A DNA stretch of 64,000 bases from Diphasiastrum complanatum (lineage: Eukaryota > Streptophyta > Lycopodiopsida > Lycopodiales > Lycopodiaceae): contig CM055113.1 of the NCBI GenBank assembly GCA_029204225.1, forward strand, positions 3,115,194 to 3,179,193, in the 5' to 3' direction. The first letter of the stretch is position 1; each line of letters opens with the position of its first letter. The translations under genes were made by a program, and so were the position numbers. The notes below the pieces were generated by a model. The model ran no database searches, was not told the origin of the DNA, and saw only the letters and a list, made by a program, of their open reading frames with translations. Shown here piece by piece: positions 1 to 10,195 of this stretch.

Positions 1-1053
1 CACATGTATCACTATCGTGACAAGCTCCGCCAACAATCTTGAAGGCCAAGTAGACCAGGCAAGCCAACCTCGTGTAGCAAAAGTACTTGACCTTCGCTCA
101 CGAGTGAGTTTAGGAAAACCCCCCATAAATATGACAAGCATAAGGAAGTAGCAAGAGTAAAACTGAGCATGAATAGTATCAGTCATCTTGGCTCCAAGGG
201 GAAACAATGTTTTAAAGATTATTTTGTGAGTAATTTTTAACCCTAAATATCATTGTTAAGTTCTATTCATTGCTTAAGTCAACTAAGTTATATTCATAGC
301 TTGATTGCTAATAAGTTTCTTTGATGTGTCTATAGAATGCGACTTGGCTAAAAGAATGGTTTGGTGGTACAAAAAAAAAAAACCATTTTTCATTGTAAAG
401 TTTTGGTAATACATTTCACTTTTTGGGGATTTAGAAGGGAGCTCAATAGATGCTACCCATGAGTTAATGCAACGAAGGCGTCTCTAGTAATGATAGGCCT
501 ACCCTCTTGGAGTATTGAGGCGTAAGTGGTGGACGTACTCTCTCTTTGTTGAACCTTTTTGTGTGCATTTCTACCCAAAAAGGTAGTGTCCTTGATAGTC
601 CATGTTGTACACTAAACCATGCTTTTAGCCATCTATGGCAGAGTTCCAACTGACGAAGAATATAAACTCTACTACAATCTTAATTTCAAGAACATGCATA
701 GGGAATTGGAAAGTAGAGAAATCTTTCCAATAGATCAGGTAAACCCTAGCTTATGACTTTTAGTTGAAACTACTCTTTTTTTTAAATAGGTTTGCGCTGC
801 ATTCCACTTTCACAAAATACATATATATCTCATTATGGGTTTTGCATTGCATTCAAATTTCTCAAAGCACTTATGATGGCATGTGTAGATTGATGAAGCG
901 CAAGAGGAGCAAATTGATCAAGAACTTGCACACGAACATGAGGAGGGGACGGCAACAACAGTGGTGGTAATTGGCGGCAGCGGTAGGGGTGATGATGACG
1001 AGGAAGCTGTAGGCATTCGTAGAGGCGAAGCCTTCATCTCAAATGAAAACTGA
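1..1053 (+). pseudogene. En/Spm-associated (Transposase_24-like) gene, 3' part
   Basis: This is the end of a multi-exon gene whose start lies before the window; complete copies begin at 22970, 39303 and 62504. Frame 1 runs from base 1 to 225 with stop codons at 40-42 and 88-90, and includes SEFRK and, further on, SISHLGSKGK, which resemble the NKANR..HTSGSKS stretch of plant Ptta/En/Spm (Transposase_24) proteins. A GT-AG intron at 226-335 keeps phase 0 and leads into NATWLKEWFGG. A later exon (about 629-738, YGRVPTDEEYKLYY) is joined over a second phase-0 GT-AG intron (739-888) to an acidic last exon (889-1053, IDEAQEEQIDQEL, stop TGA). The two stops are shared by all copies, so this is a pseudogene. 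The family call is by resemblance only. Confidence 0.45.
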
Positions 1054-1074
1054 AGCTCTAAAAAACGGTAAATA

Positions 1075-1480
1075 TGAAGCAAAGGTTTCACACGATGAAA
1101 ATGAGTGAAGTTCAGACCATGATGATATACTTGACAGGATTAAGAAGGTACATGATTAACTATGTAATCCAAGAAATCATTGACCATGTGGATATAGAGA
1201 GTCTACACTCAATGGATTATTAGCATCTTATGAGAACTTGGTGACCACACTATTGGTGTGGGAAAGTACACTCTCTTTTGATGAAAATTTTGAAATTCTC
1301 TTACAAGAGAAGTTAAGATTATACATTTACAATGAAGTCTTTCTCAAAAAGTGGAGGAAACAAGCCAGCCACTAACTATATAATAAGGTTAATGGACAAA
1401 GAAAAGAGAAACACAATGCATTCATGTTGATATAGCCATAAAACACAAATCACAAATAAAGCTCCATGGAATCATCAATT
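1075..1480 (+). pseudogene. copia gag remnant, truncated at both ends
   Basis: Reads KQRFHTMKMSE followed by a leucine/isoleucine-rich stretch, the central part of a Ty1/copia UBN2-type gag. It starts abruptly at the 6.4-kb deletion junction: unit C shows the missing upstream gag at 46690-46980. It is broken by stops and also lacks 93 bp present in C (47311-47403). No zinc knuckle is visible. Confidence 0.7.
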
Positions 1481-1490
1481 AGAATTGAAG

Positions 1491-2229
1491 GGCACATGAC
1501 CAGTCTCATTGGCTGTTTCGAGGCCTATACACCTTACAGTACCTAGAAATATATTCACCTTGGCAACAATAGCACACAAGCTATTAAAGGTGAAGGTACT
1601 GTAAGCTTAAGCTTTGCAAATGATCAGTCTAAGATACTTTCTAAAGTCCTGTATGTACCAAATTTATCTACGACTCTGCTCTCTGTAAGCAGAATCACAG
1701 ATCTAGGACATAGAGTAGAAATTAAATGTGATCAGTGCAAAGTAGTTAATAGGACATGCAAGATCCTAGCACTCGGAAAGAGACATGGATACTTGTATAA
1801 ATTAAGTCATTTTTTTTCTGCCTCTAGTCTGGCGCTCAGTACTTCTATTCATGCAAATAAAAGTTTACTTTGGCATTATAGACATGGTCACTTGAATCAT
1901 GCTACTGTACAACAAATGTCTAGACAATCTATTGTTCTTGATATCGACTATCTTCATGATAAAGTCGAGTTACCTATCTGTCAAGACTGTCTAGTTGGTA
2001 AACAGACTAGAAAACCATTTAAATCAAGCCATCAACATATTGCTAGAGGATTGCTAGACGTTGTACATTCAGACATTTGTGGCTCGATGAAAAATCCTTC
2101 GCTGAAGGATGCAAAATATTTTATGGCCTTTATTGATGAATTTTCTAGAAGGACTGTGGTGTACTTCATAAAGAAGAAATCAAAAGCCTTCAACTGCTTC
2201 AGAATCTTCAAAGAGCGTGCAGAGAAGTC
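1491..2229 (+). pseudogene. copia protease tail, pre-integrase and integrase start
   Basis: Continuous reading frame except for one stop near 1542. The order is the C-terminal protease part (GNNSTQAIKGEGTVSL, then VLYVPNLSTTLLSVS), the gag-pre-integrase zinc-binding region (LLWHYRHGHLNH with H-x3-H-type spacing, then CQDCLVGKQTRKPF), and the start of the integrase core (DVVHSDICG, then FIDEFSRRTVVYF). The protease active-site DSG is missing. The integrase stops at IFKERAEK near 2228, where the sequence switches to a gypsy-type RNase H in another frame. Only the first part of the integrase core survives, so it cannot be functional. Confidence 0.85.
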
Positions 2230-3264
2230 AATTATACCACTACCGAACGTGAAGCCTTGGCAATGGTATATGCGGTTCAGAAGTTTCGCCACTATCTTCT
2301 GGGAAAAGTTTTTGCCTTCTTCACTAATCATCAGGCACTGTTATACCTCATTAACAAGACTTGCACGACAGGTTGTATCACTAGATGGATCCTATTACTG
2401 CGAGAATTTGAGTTTAGAATCGTGGTTCATAAGGGAGTTCAATATTTTCTAGCAGATCATCTGTCGCGAATCCCTAACCTACCCCCACCCCCCCAATTTG
2501 ACCTCAGGATCCACATTGTGGACGAGAAGACAGCCTTCTTGCATGATGAGTTAGACAAAGAGGTCTACATGGATCAACCCCCAAGATATGTCTCGAATTC
2601 ACTTCCTAATTATGTATGTAGAATGCATAGGAGTATCTATGGTCTAAAGCAGTCAGCTCGACAATGGTCCAAAAAGAAAGATCAAGCCCTGAAATCCTTG
2701 GGATTCAAGCCATTAATGGCCTATTCCAATGTGTATGTAAGAATTATAGATGGGAAGATTATCATTGTGGTTGTGTATGTGGACAACACTCTCATACTCT
2801 GCAAGAGTGAGAGGCTGATTGCTAAAGTGAAGAATGACATCTCGAAATATTTCAAGATTGTAGATTTGGGAGAAGCCAGGTGCTACCTTGTCTTCCAGAT
2901 TGATAGAGACTTTGAGGGAGGTAAATTGTACATTCATCAGTCCAGATACACCCAGAAAATCCTAGAGGATTTTGGGATGTTGAATTGCAAAGGAGCGAAT
3001 ACTCCAATGCTTGCAAAAATAGTACTGACGAACAAAAATTGTTCGAGGACTGAAGAAGAGAGAGAGTTGATGCAGGTCACACCTTATAGGAAACCGATAG
3101 GATCATTGATGTACCTTGCAGATAACACACATCCTAAAATTGCTTATGCTATGTTCAAGATGAGCCAATTTTGCATGAATCCAAGCTCGGCACATTGGAA
3201 GATTGCAGCAAATTTTGCAGTATCTTCAATTAGCAAGGGATTTTCATTTGTGTTATTGTCGTGA
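2230..3264 (+). pseudogene. Chimera: gypsy RNase H fused to copia reverse transcriptase
   Basis: An open frame whose first quarter is Ty3/gypsy-type RNase H (NYTTTEREALAMVYAVQKF, then NHQALLYLINK, then ADHLSRIPNL; about 2230-2480). It continues in frame, after a C-rich stretch, into Ty1/copia reverse transcriptase (DEKTAFLHDELDKEVYM, then SIYGLKQSARQW, YVDNTLIL, YRKPIGSLMYL). The methionine at 2257 gives 335 codons. The RNase H lacks its N-terminal DASD part and has TNH in place of the usual TDH aspartate. The reverse transcriptase lacks its N-terminal fingers and reads YVDN rather than YVDD. The domain order and mixed superfamilies are not those of any standard element. The frame is the same in units B and C. 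Confidence 0.85.
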
Positions 3265-3841
3265 TGCAGGGTTCCAGATGATTTCCTACAGTGATGCTAG
3301 CTGGGCATCCCTCAAGGACGACTATAAAAGTGTCTAAGGAGGATGCACCATTGCGTCAGGAGCAGCAATTCTCTGGGTCAGCAAGAAATAGACCATTGTA
3401 CCTCAGTCATCCTGTGAAGCAGAGTACGTTGCAGCAGCAAAGATGGCCAATGAGATAATATGGCTCAAATAGTTCCTTGACAACTTGGGCAAAACGAGAA
3501 ACAAACCTTTGGTTTTGTAGATCGACAACACATCTGCAATGCATCTGACAAAAGACCTTGTGTTTCACTCAAATACAAAACACATCGCGATCAAGTACCA
3601 CTTGATCAGGGATCTGATTGGGAAGAAGATGTTGCAAACTACCTTCATTGGAACGAAAGACATGGCTGTTGACATTTTCACAAAGGCCTTAGACAAAGGT
3701 CTGTTCGATAAACAGAGGAGCAGTGTTGGAATCGTCAAGCTATCATGCTTTGAGAGGGAACTGAAGAAACGAAATGTTTCTATTGCCAAAACTTTGCTAG
3801 CTTTCAATCCTGAACCTTTCACAAAAGATGACAAGACATGA
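3265..3841 (+). pseudogene. copia RNase H with several stops
   Basis: Follows directly on the reverse transcriptase. Readable blocks are YSDASWAS, SSCEAEYVAAAKMANEI, IDNTSAMHL and FHSNTKHIAIKYHLIRD, then VDIFTKALDK: the usual copia RNase H core and C-terminal tail. The catalytic acidic residues in the first three blocks are present. Stops interrupt at about 3335, 3389, 3470 and 3520, so it is not translatable. A distal 100-codon open piece is 3539-3841. Confidence 0.85.
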
Positions 3842-3918
3842 CACGACACGACACAATACGAAATTAGTCATGCTCCTCAACTAACGAAGAAGATCAGCCA
3901 AGTATCATGGGGTACAAA

Positions 3919-4509
3919 TGTCAGATCAGATATCATGACATCATTAAAAGCACTCTAGATCGTGGCTAATCTACCACTCTTGTAATTTGTGATTAGTTGT
4001 AGATGTTTAATCACTCTAATCTAGAAGTTACACGGCACAACTATATACTTTCTGTTTGATGAATAATATAGTATGCTAGTAAGCAAAACAAGAATTCAGA
4101 AGACAAAAATATAGAATACATGTCCACGAGACAATTTTGTAATAGGATTTGTAGATCCAGAAGTCTACTAGTAAGCGAGATGTAATTCATGAGAGAACTG
4201 TATTTCTCTCACACCAACGCACTGCATGGATCTGTCATGCAGTGCTTGAAGAATCAAGAAGATCAATAGATAATTTTGTAGTTGTTGCGCACATTATTAT
4301 TCTATATGATTGTATGATCTTGAATGTATTTTTGTCTGCTGCTATTTGTGTGTTTGATTCACTTGCTCATTTAATTTTGCACTTCGATTTGATATTCTTG
4401 AATGCTATATTATTCTGTTAATGTAGAATAGCAGTGTCTGTTACTCTTTGAAAGATTGTAGGAATGATATAGCCGATAGTGGCCAGCAATCATGTCTGAA
4501 TTCCTGACA
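3919..4509 (+). repeat. copia 3' LTR (591 bp)
   Basis: Begins TGTCAG and ends CTGACA, a perfect 6-bp inverted terminus of the TG...CA type. It lies 78 bp after the copia RNase H frame and just after a short purine stretch (CATGGGG). That is where the 3' LTR of this + strand element should be. No second copy exists upstream in the same unit, so the 5' LTR is lost and the boundaries rest on the termini alone. Confidence 0.6.
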
Positions 4510-4700
4510 AACTAATCTTGTTCACGAATCCTTTCGCTTCGTGCTTCGCTTCACAATCACATGGGTATAAGGAAATAATTCGAGTGTCATGAAATTGTTC
4601 GTGAATCGTTCGAGATTTTGTTTTATCAGTTTCTCACCAGAGTTTTTCTAGCAAGAATTTGCATTTTCTAAGTGCATTTCTTGCATCATTTACTTAGCAT
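4510..4700. other. Spacer between + copia LTR and minus copia stub
   Basis: AT-rich joint without a frame. It holds an imperfect hairpin at 4651-4684 (GCAAGAA...TTCTTGC) and a duplicated TTCGAG motif. It probably contains flanking DNA of both adjoining elements. Confidence 0.4.
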
Positions 4701-5863
4701 TTGACTCACACTAAGCAAATTCTTGGTAATAGATGGAATAAACAAGACATCCTCGAAATGAACATTCCTATTTGCAGAAAGATAAATAGGAATTGTGCCA
4801 ATCCCTTTGATTGCACACTCACCATCATTGGCCGTTTAGATCACCCTCTTGTCATCTCCATATGCCAACAAAGAAGTGAAGTACTCATGTGAGAACTTGC
4901 TCCACTATCAATCCACCAAGGATCTAGATCTCCATCATTAACAAGCATACATGAAGATATCACAAAAGCATCATCATTTGCATCTTGAACATCCAAACCA
5001 TTCTCATCAAGAGTAAGATTACCTTGCTTGTCTCCTTGATCTCTCTTCTTCTTGTAGCACTCACTTGCAAAGTGTCCTTTGATGCCACAATAGAAGCATT
5101 TGAGCTTTGCTCTATCCTTCTTTTTGCCAATTGATCTTGCCCTTGAGACCACTTACTTTTGCTTTTGCCCTTGATGAAGATAGCCTCCTCTTGATATAGA
5201 TCTACCTCTTGCTTGAAGCCTATATTCTTCATTGACCAAGATCTCTTAAAGATCAATCAAACTTGAAAAATTTCTTTGAATAGCAAAGACTTGAACAATT
5301 TTAGCATGAGCATCTAACAATCCATTAAGAATAACTTGAACAAGCTCTCCTTCCTTAATGCTTTCATCAATGCAAGACAACCCATCATTCAATGCTTTCA
5401 TCCTCAAAAAAAAGTACTTGGACTTTCTTCATTCTTTTGCAAACAAGAATAGATTTTTTCTCTTAGAGTTCAACACTCTAGAAGTAAACTTGGATTCATA
5501 AAGCTTCTTCAATGAATTCCAAGCTTCCAAAGATGATGTGCACTTACCAACTTCCTTGAGAAGCTCATTGGTAACATTCATCTTTATCATGTGTAGAGCC
5601 TTCTTGGCCCTCTTGTCATACCTCACTTGATCTTGTTGTGTTGTTGGTCTCTCCTCCAAATCTAGAATAGTATCCAAAGCATCATTCATCTCAAGAAGTG
5701 ACTCCATCCTCACTTTCCACAATGAATAATTACTTGAGGTAAGCCTATCATTGGCTTCCAACATGACTCCAATTGAGGTTGCCATGTAGCAATGACATGA
5801 TCTTCTTTTTAAACCTATTTCAGTGCACAAAGAACTCCTTTGAACAACAACAAATGCTTTCAA
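4701..5863 (-). pseudogene. Minus-strand copia stub 1: gag to protease
   Basis: Read leftward from 5863. The UBN2 gag probably starts at an internal methionine (MATSIGVMLEANDRL), followed by SSNYSLWKVRMESLL and EAWNSLKKLYESK. The frame breaks near 5429; the gag zinc knuckle CFYCGIKGHFASEC (C-x2-C-x4-H-x4-C) lies near 5060-5100, and the protease active site WIDSGASSHM near 4890-4920. A further frame gives GIGTIPIYLS and LFIPSITKNLLSVS, after which the element ends near 4701. At least two frameshifts are shared by all copies. Integrase, reverse transcriptase and 3' LTR are absent. Confidence 0.85.
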
Positions 5864-6386
5864 AAGAAATCACAAAGATTTGAAACTATCTCAAAAATTC
5901 TCTTCTAGCACTTATACCAAGCAAATCGACACATAGAATCATGGAATCTTGATCAACCTATGATCTACCCTCAATATAATGACTTTTGCCACTTCCTAAG
6001 ATTGAAATACACTCAAATAAAGTCCAAAAACCTCACTATTTAGAGATCCAATCAAAACTAGGCTTTTGTCGAAATCACAAAAGGTTGACTTTTCCAATCT
6101 ACATGCAAATGCTGAAATTTTGATTATGCAATCTAACAGCCACCACTAGGGCTAATCCAATGATGCATAAATTGGCTAAATCCAATATGTGAAATCATAA
6201 AATGGAATTGATCAAGTTTGAAAACCTGTATAGGGTTTTGATCTACAAAAGATCCAATCTACAAAAGCAAAAAACTCGATTTTGGTGTGGAATCCCCTCT
6301 AGCATGCTCTAGTCTTGATATCTTCACCAAATCATTGATAGAACTAATTTCCTCCTTCAAAATCTGAAACACAAGCTCTAATAGCA
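5864..6386 (-). promoter_or_regulatory. Leader and primer-binding site of copia stub 1
   Basis: Non-coding AT-rich leader between LTR and gag. Next to the LTR, 6372-6386 reads on the minus strand TGCTATTAGAGCTTG, one base from the TGGTATTAGAGC type seen in many plant copia elements primed by initiator tRNA-Met. No other structure was seen. Confidence 0.55.
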
Positions 6387-6594
6387 TGTGAAAGATTTCA
6401 GATCATTATGATCCAATCCACTTGAAAGATCATTGGTTAGAAAGAGAAATACACTACCAATCTCACCAATGTAAAAAACTCAGCATCTACACACAAAATG
6501 AGATGCAAACACTATTAGAACTTGATCAAACTTGAATGAAATGATAAAGTGTTGTTGCTGACCGTACAAAACCACCAAGCTATTGTATTTCACA
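6387..6594 (-). repeat. copia LTR 1 (208 bp), 5' LTR of stub 1
   Basis: Starts TGTGAAA and ends TTTCACA on the + strand, a perfect 7-bp inverted terminus. It abuts the primer-binding site on its left, as expected for the 5' LTR of a minus-strand element. The partner LTR is missing. The outer (right) edge is followed by 32 bp and then the RT fragment of stub 2. Confidence 0.6.
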
Positions 6595-6626
6595 CGTATG
6601 AATCCAAAAATAACAAACATAGATCA

Positions 6627-7071
6627 TTCTACACATAAAATTGCATGCAATCACAAGCATAGTGCACCAATGGACAGTCGAACCGAGAGAACCATGTATA
6701 AGCATGATCTTGTATATCCATTTGCAAGTGATAGGTGCATCTTACCATCAGGTATCTCAACCAAGTTACACGTCCTATTTTTCAATATAGCTTCCATTTC
6801 TATTTCCATAGCTTCACGCCACTCCTTGTGCTCCTTTGCTTTATCAAAAGTTTTTTTTTTTTAAGCCTTGAGAATAGAACCCAGAAGGGCTACATTCATC
6901 TCTAATCTTGCAGGAGGTTCTACTTGATCTTCTAAGCTCTCCCTGCTCACTTGATTCAGGAGTATCTCCCTTATTAGCATCACTTTTTACTGACAAGTAC
7001 CACTTAGGCACTCTCCTAGGAATCTCATTATTGACCCTGTCTTTTCCAAACTGAAATTGGATGTTCCTCAC
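6627..7071 (-). pseudogene. Minus-strand copia stub 2: linker and RT start
   Basis: Minus-strand reading includes PRRVPKWYLSV and RRSSRTSCKIRDE (variable linker between copia integrase and RT), then KAKEHKEWREAMEIEMEAIL and NLVEIPDGKM, the conserved start of copia reverse transcriptase (RVT_2). The linker and the RT start are in different frames, and the RT stops after about 60 residues near 6627, the same base at which the second copy in unit A begins (12527). No catalytic motifs remain. Confidence 0.75.
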
Positions 7072-7263
7072 ACGTGTCTAAGCACCTGATTCCGTGCAGT
7101 ACCAAGTCAGACCCAATCAATGTCCTTTTGATCTCTTTTGATCCAAGATTGAACAAGATAGCTAGGAAAATGGGCCTTGACAACTTCTAGCTCAAGATTG
7201 ATGAAAATTTTTTCACTTAGATGGACCAAAATGCATGGTAACCTTAGGTAGGCTTTGATACCA
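7072..7263 (-). promoter_or_regulatory. Leader and primer-binding site of copia stub 2
   Basis: At 7252-7263 the minus strand reads TGGTATCAAAGC, close to the TGGTATCAGAGC site for plant initiator tRNA-Met, separated by 3 bp from the LTR start at 7267. The leader runs directly into the RT linker, so gag, protease and integrase were deleted inside this element. Confidence 0.65.
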
Positions 7264-7266
7264 TTT

Positions 7267-8000
7267 TGAATTCACACGTGTGGATTGTCCACAACATTTA
7301 CTTGTGATCTCCTAAGGTGTGTAGATGCACCAAGATCAAGATTAGATTGAGATTCAAGATCAATCTTAGATCCTATGGCAAAAACACACTACTACATGCA
7401 TTCAATCACTTCCAACTCTCACTCACATGTGTAGGAAGTGTTCAAAAAATAATCTAAGTAAAACCAAGCTGCTCTCCTCGAGTAGAGAGATAAAAAGCAT
7501 CATGAGCTCTCGGGTAAAGAGAGAAAGCTAGAAATCCAATAACTCACAAAATCCATAAAATCACCAAATCAATTAGCTTCAAAATGAGGAGTACAATGAT
7601 ACTAGTAGACCCACGAGCTACCACTATGCTTAACTATGATTGGACCATACTTTGTCAACTCTTGATCCTATTGGACCATTGATCCATGCACCTCTTAATT
7701 CTATTGGACTATATTCAAGCACACCTCAATTTCCTATTGGACCTCACAAGGTTCCACCTCTAAATCCTATTGGACCTCTTGGAATTCATCAAACAAAAGC
7801 TCTACACTTGTCTACACTCTAATTGGGACGTGTTTAGCCTCTTACTCTATTTTGGCTCAATAGTGGCATTACAAGTGGAAATGCATAATTTGCCATCTAT
7901 GCCAAATTTATTCCTATCAACATCCTACACCTAGATGCTTGATGTAAAAAAAAAAAGACCCCTATATCTAACATAGATAATCTTTTTCAATTCTTCACAT
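7267..8000 (-). repeat. copia LTR of stub 2 (about 734 bp)
   Basis: TG edge next to the primer-binding site, and TTCACA at the outer edge, whose first 12 minus-strand bases match those of the 701-bp LTR at 9493-10193. It contains a short minisatellite with several spaced TTGGAC repeats (about 7637-7760) that produces a spurious 60-codon frame. The outer edge abuts the gag of stub 3, and the LTR's first bases TGTGA supply that gag's stop codon. Confidence 0.5.
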
Positions 8001-8712
8001 AATGCCTGGATGCTTCTGCTTTCCATTGGTCTTCTTTTTGCCCTTGAATGAGAAATTGGCTTTCTCATCATCATCCTGCAAAGACAAGGAACTCATCCTA
8101 GATTTTGCATGGAGCATCCTACACTCTTCAACCACTAATACACTGTGAAGTTTTTCTATAGTTGGCAAAGTGTCTTTCTTGGATGGCAAAACTTTGGACC
8201 AAATTTGCAAAGTCATCTTCTAGACCATTAAGAACAATTTGTACAAGCTCTCCATCATGAATCTTCTCTCCAATGGAAGCCAACTCCCTATTTAGAGACT
8301 TGATTTTGAGTACATAATCCTATGCACTCTCCTCACTTCTCTTCATGCTTTGCAAAACCTGATTTCTAAGCATGAGTACTCTTGAAGTGTTACTAGATTC
8401 ATAGATTGATTTTAAAGACTCCCAAGCCTCTTCAGCACTAGTACATGCTGATAATTCTCTCAACAAATCATTGCTCACATTCATCTTCACACAATGAAGT
8501 GCAAGCCTAGATCTCTTCTTGTATCTAGCTAACTCATGTGCACCTAGAGGTTCATCTTCATCTTCAATCAAGAACTCATGAAGGTCTTGGAGCACCAAGA
8601 GTGACTCCATCCTAACCTTCCAAATAGCATAATTTGTAGAATTCAATCTCTCACTAGCTTCTAGAAGGTATGCTCCAGCACATCCCATCTTACTAGTGAC
8701 TTCTACAAACAA
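7995..8712 (-). pseudogene. Minus-strand copia stub 3: gag, with stop and frameshift
   Basis: UBN2-type gag read from 8712: EASERLNSTNYAIWKVRMES, EFLIEDEDEPLG, EEAWESLKSIYES, then after a TAG near 8322 a second piece including TIEKLHSVLVVEECRML. A 4-bp insertion near 8175 shifts the frame relative to the intact copy at 13895-14608. The zinc knuckle and all pol domains are missing, because the frame ends in the adjoining LTR after KGKKKTNGK. It is a broken allele of the A-internal copy. Confidence 0.85.
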
Positions 8713-9492
8713 GAAATAGATTTGATTGACTTAAAACTCACAAAGGTCTCACACTTGCTGTGTTTCACTCAAATTTGATTTCTAATCCAACAAATGGACT
8801 TATAATCACAGTTCTATCACTCCCTCACAAAGCTGGAATGAAGATAAGAGGAAGTGAAAACTACTTTCAAACAAATCTTGCCAAGAAATGGATTTGATTG
8901 TCTCTAGAAACTCACTAAGGTCTCTCTCTTGTAGTTTTTCACTCAAATTATTTTTCTAATCCAACAAATGGACTTATAATCTCAGTTCTAGCACTCCCTC
9001 ACAAATTTGGAATGAAGATAAAATGATGTGAAATCTACTTACAATCAAATCTTGCCAATTTTGGCTATTTTTGGACAAAAAAATGACTTAATCTCTTTCT
9101 TCCTTCTTGGTGTACTTTCAAGACCTTTTTTAACCTTAAGAGGACTTGAACTCAGCCTAGATTAATTGGAATCCATGAAACAAATTCAAATCTAATCAAT
9201 GGCAAATGATCTTGGTAGATTATCCTAGGATCTCCACCAAAAATTACACCAACAGCTCACAAATTGATTTTTTTTGGATCAAATGAATACTATGCATTAA
9301 ATGCAGGTTCAGAGGTGCCCACACATGTGGACAGTACGGATTTGGACCCCTACCAAGTTTGGGATCAAATCTCCTCACCAAAATCAAGATTCTAGCTTGC
9401 CCTCTCAATACTAGTTTTTAGCACCAAAACTTGCTAAAAATGGATTTGCATTAGATCAATGGCTTATGCTCTTGTACTTGGATCTAATACCA
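8713..9492 (-). repeat. Leader of stub 3 with tandem duplication and PBS
   Basis: Two imperfect head-to-tail copies of a roughly 172-bp segment (8711-8882 and 8883-9054; shared AATCCAACAAATGGACTTAT and CACTCCCTCACAAA). The rest to 9473 is non-coding. At 9474-9492 the minus strand reads TGGTATTAGATCCAAG next to the LTR, a primer-binding site of the copia type. Confidence 0.65.
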
Positions 9493-10193
9493 TGTGAAAT
9501 TACTGTACTTTAGGACCATAAATGGATTTACAAAAGATCCACAAGAGTGATTGGATGCTTGCTTAACAATCTATCAGAAAATTAGACACAAAAAAGTTGA
9601 TCTAGATTGGCAATTTGGCAAACAACAAGCATTAACAATGACAAGCATTGATCAACATTGAAATCCGAGCCCACACTCGTGTACTACAGGCTGTAGTACG
9701 GCCTTCAACCTGAAAAACAGGTAGAAATTGATTTGATTTCATTTGGATCACAAAAACTCAATGTACATAGTGAACTAGCTTGAGATTGCCAATGAGCTAT
9801 GAAAATTTTCTATCTTCTCACTATGGAGAGAGGGAATACATAGCAAATTCGACTTCCTTCTTGAAGTTAGGTGGATTTCCAGCATGTAATAAGGAAGTTA
9901 ACTCACTCTCCTTGACCTAAAATAAAACCTTAGTCTATTTCCTAGAGTTATGCTTGGTAGGTACCTAGTTGGTCAAATTTTCACCTTAAACTTAGGTGTA
10001 GGTCCTATAAAGTAGGGATGACCACCAAATAGACATGACCAACTCTCTTGACTTGACCTAACCTATATTAGGAGTGGGTTGCCACGTGGCATCTTGGCCT
10101 TACATGTGTGGAACCCAATTATACACAATATTTAAAATGTTCCACATGGTCTTTGATCAAGCTAGATTTGCCAATTTTTGGCAATTCTTCACA
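9493..10193 (-). repeat. copia LTR of stub 3 (701 bp)
   Basis: TGTGAA at the left edge next to the primer-binding site, TTCACA at the right edge. The right edge lies 2 bp before the first readable Helentron codon, so this element inserted in, or recombined into, the Helentron coding region. No partner LTR. Confidence 0.6.
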
Positions 10194-10195
10194 TT

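Noticed and set aside
464-649. Minus-strand 61-codon frame repeated in every unit
   Set aside because: Antisense to the spliced En/Spm-like region, no domain, and conserved only because the whole unit is repeated.
2032-2331. Minus-strand 99-codon frame
   Set aside because: Shadow of the copia integrase and gypsy RNase H on the + strand.
7640-7822. Pro/Ile-rich 60-codon frame
   Set aside because: Translation of the TTGGAC minisatellite inside an LTR.
9301-9500. Possible 3' LTR partner for the stub LTRs
   Set aside because: Only the primer-binding site and LTR edge motifs recur; the body sequences of the three LTRs are different, so none is a pair.
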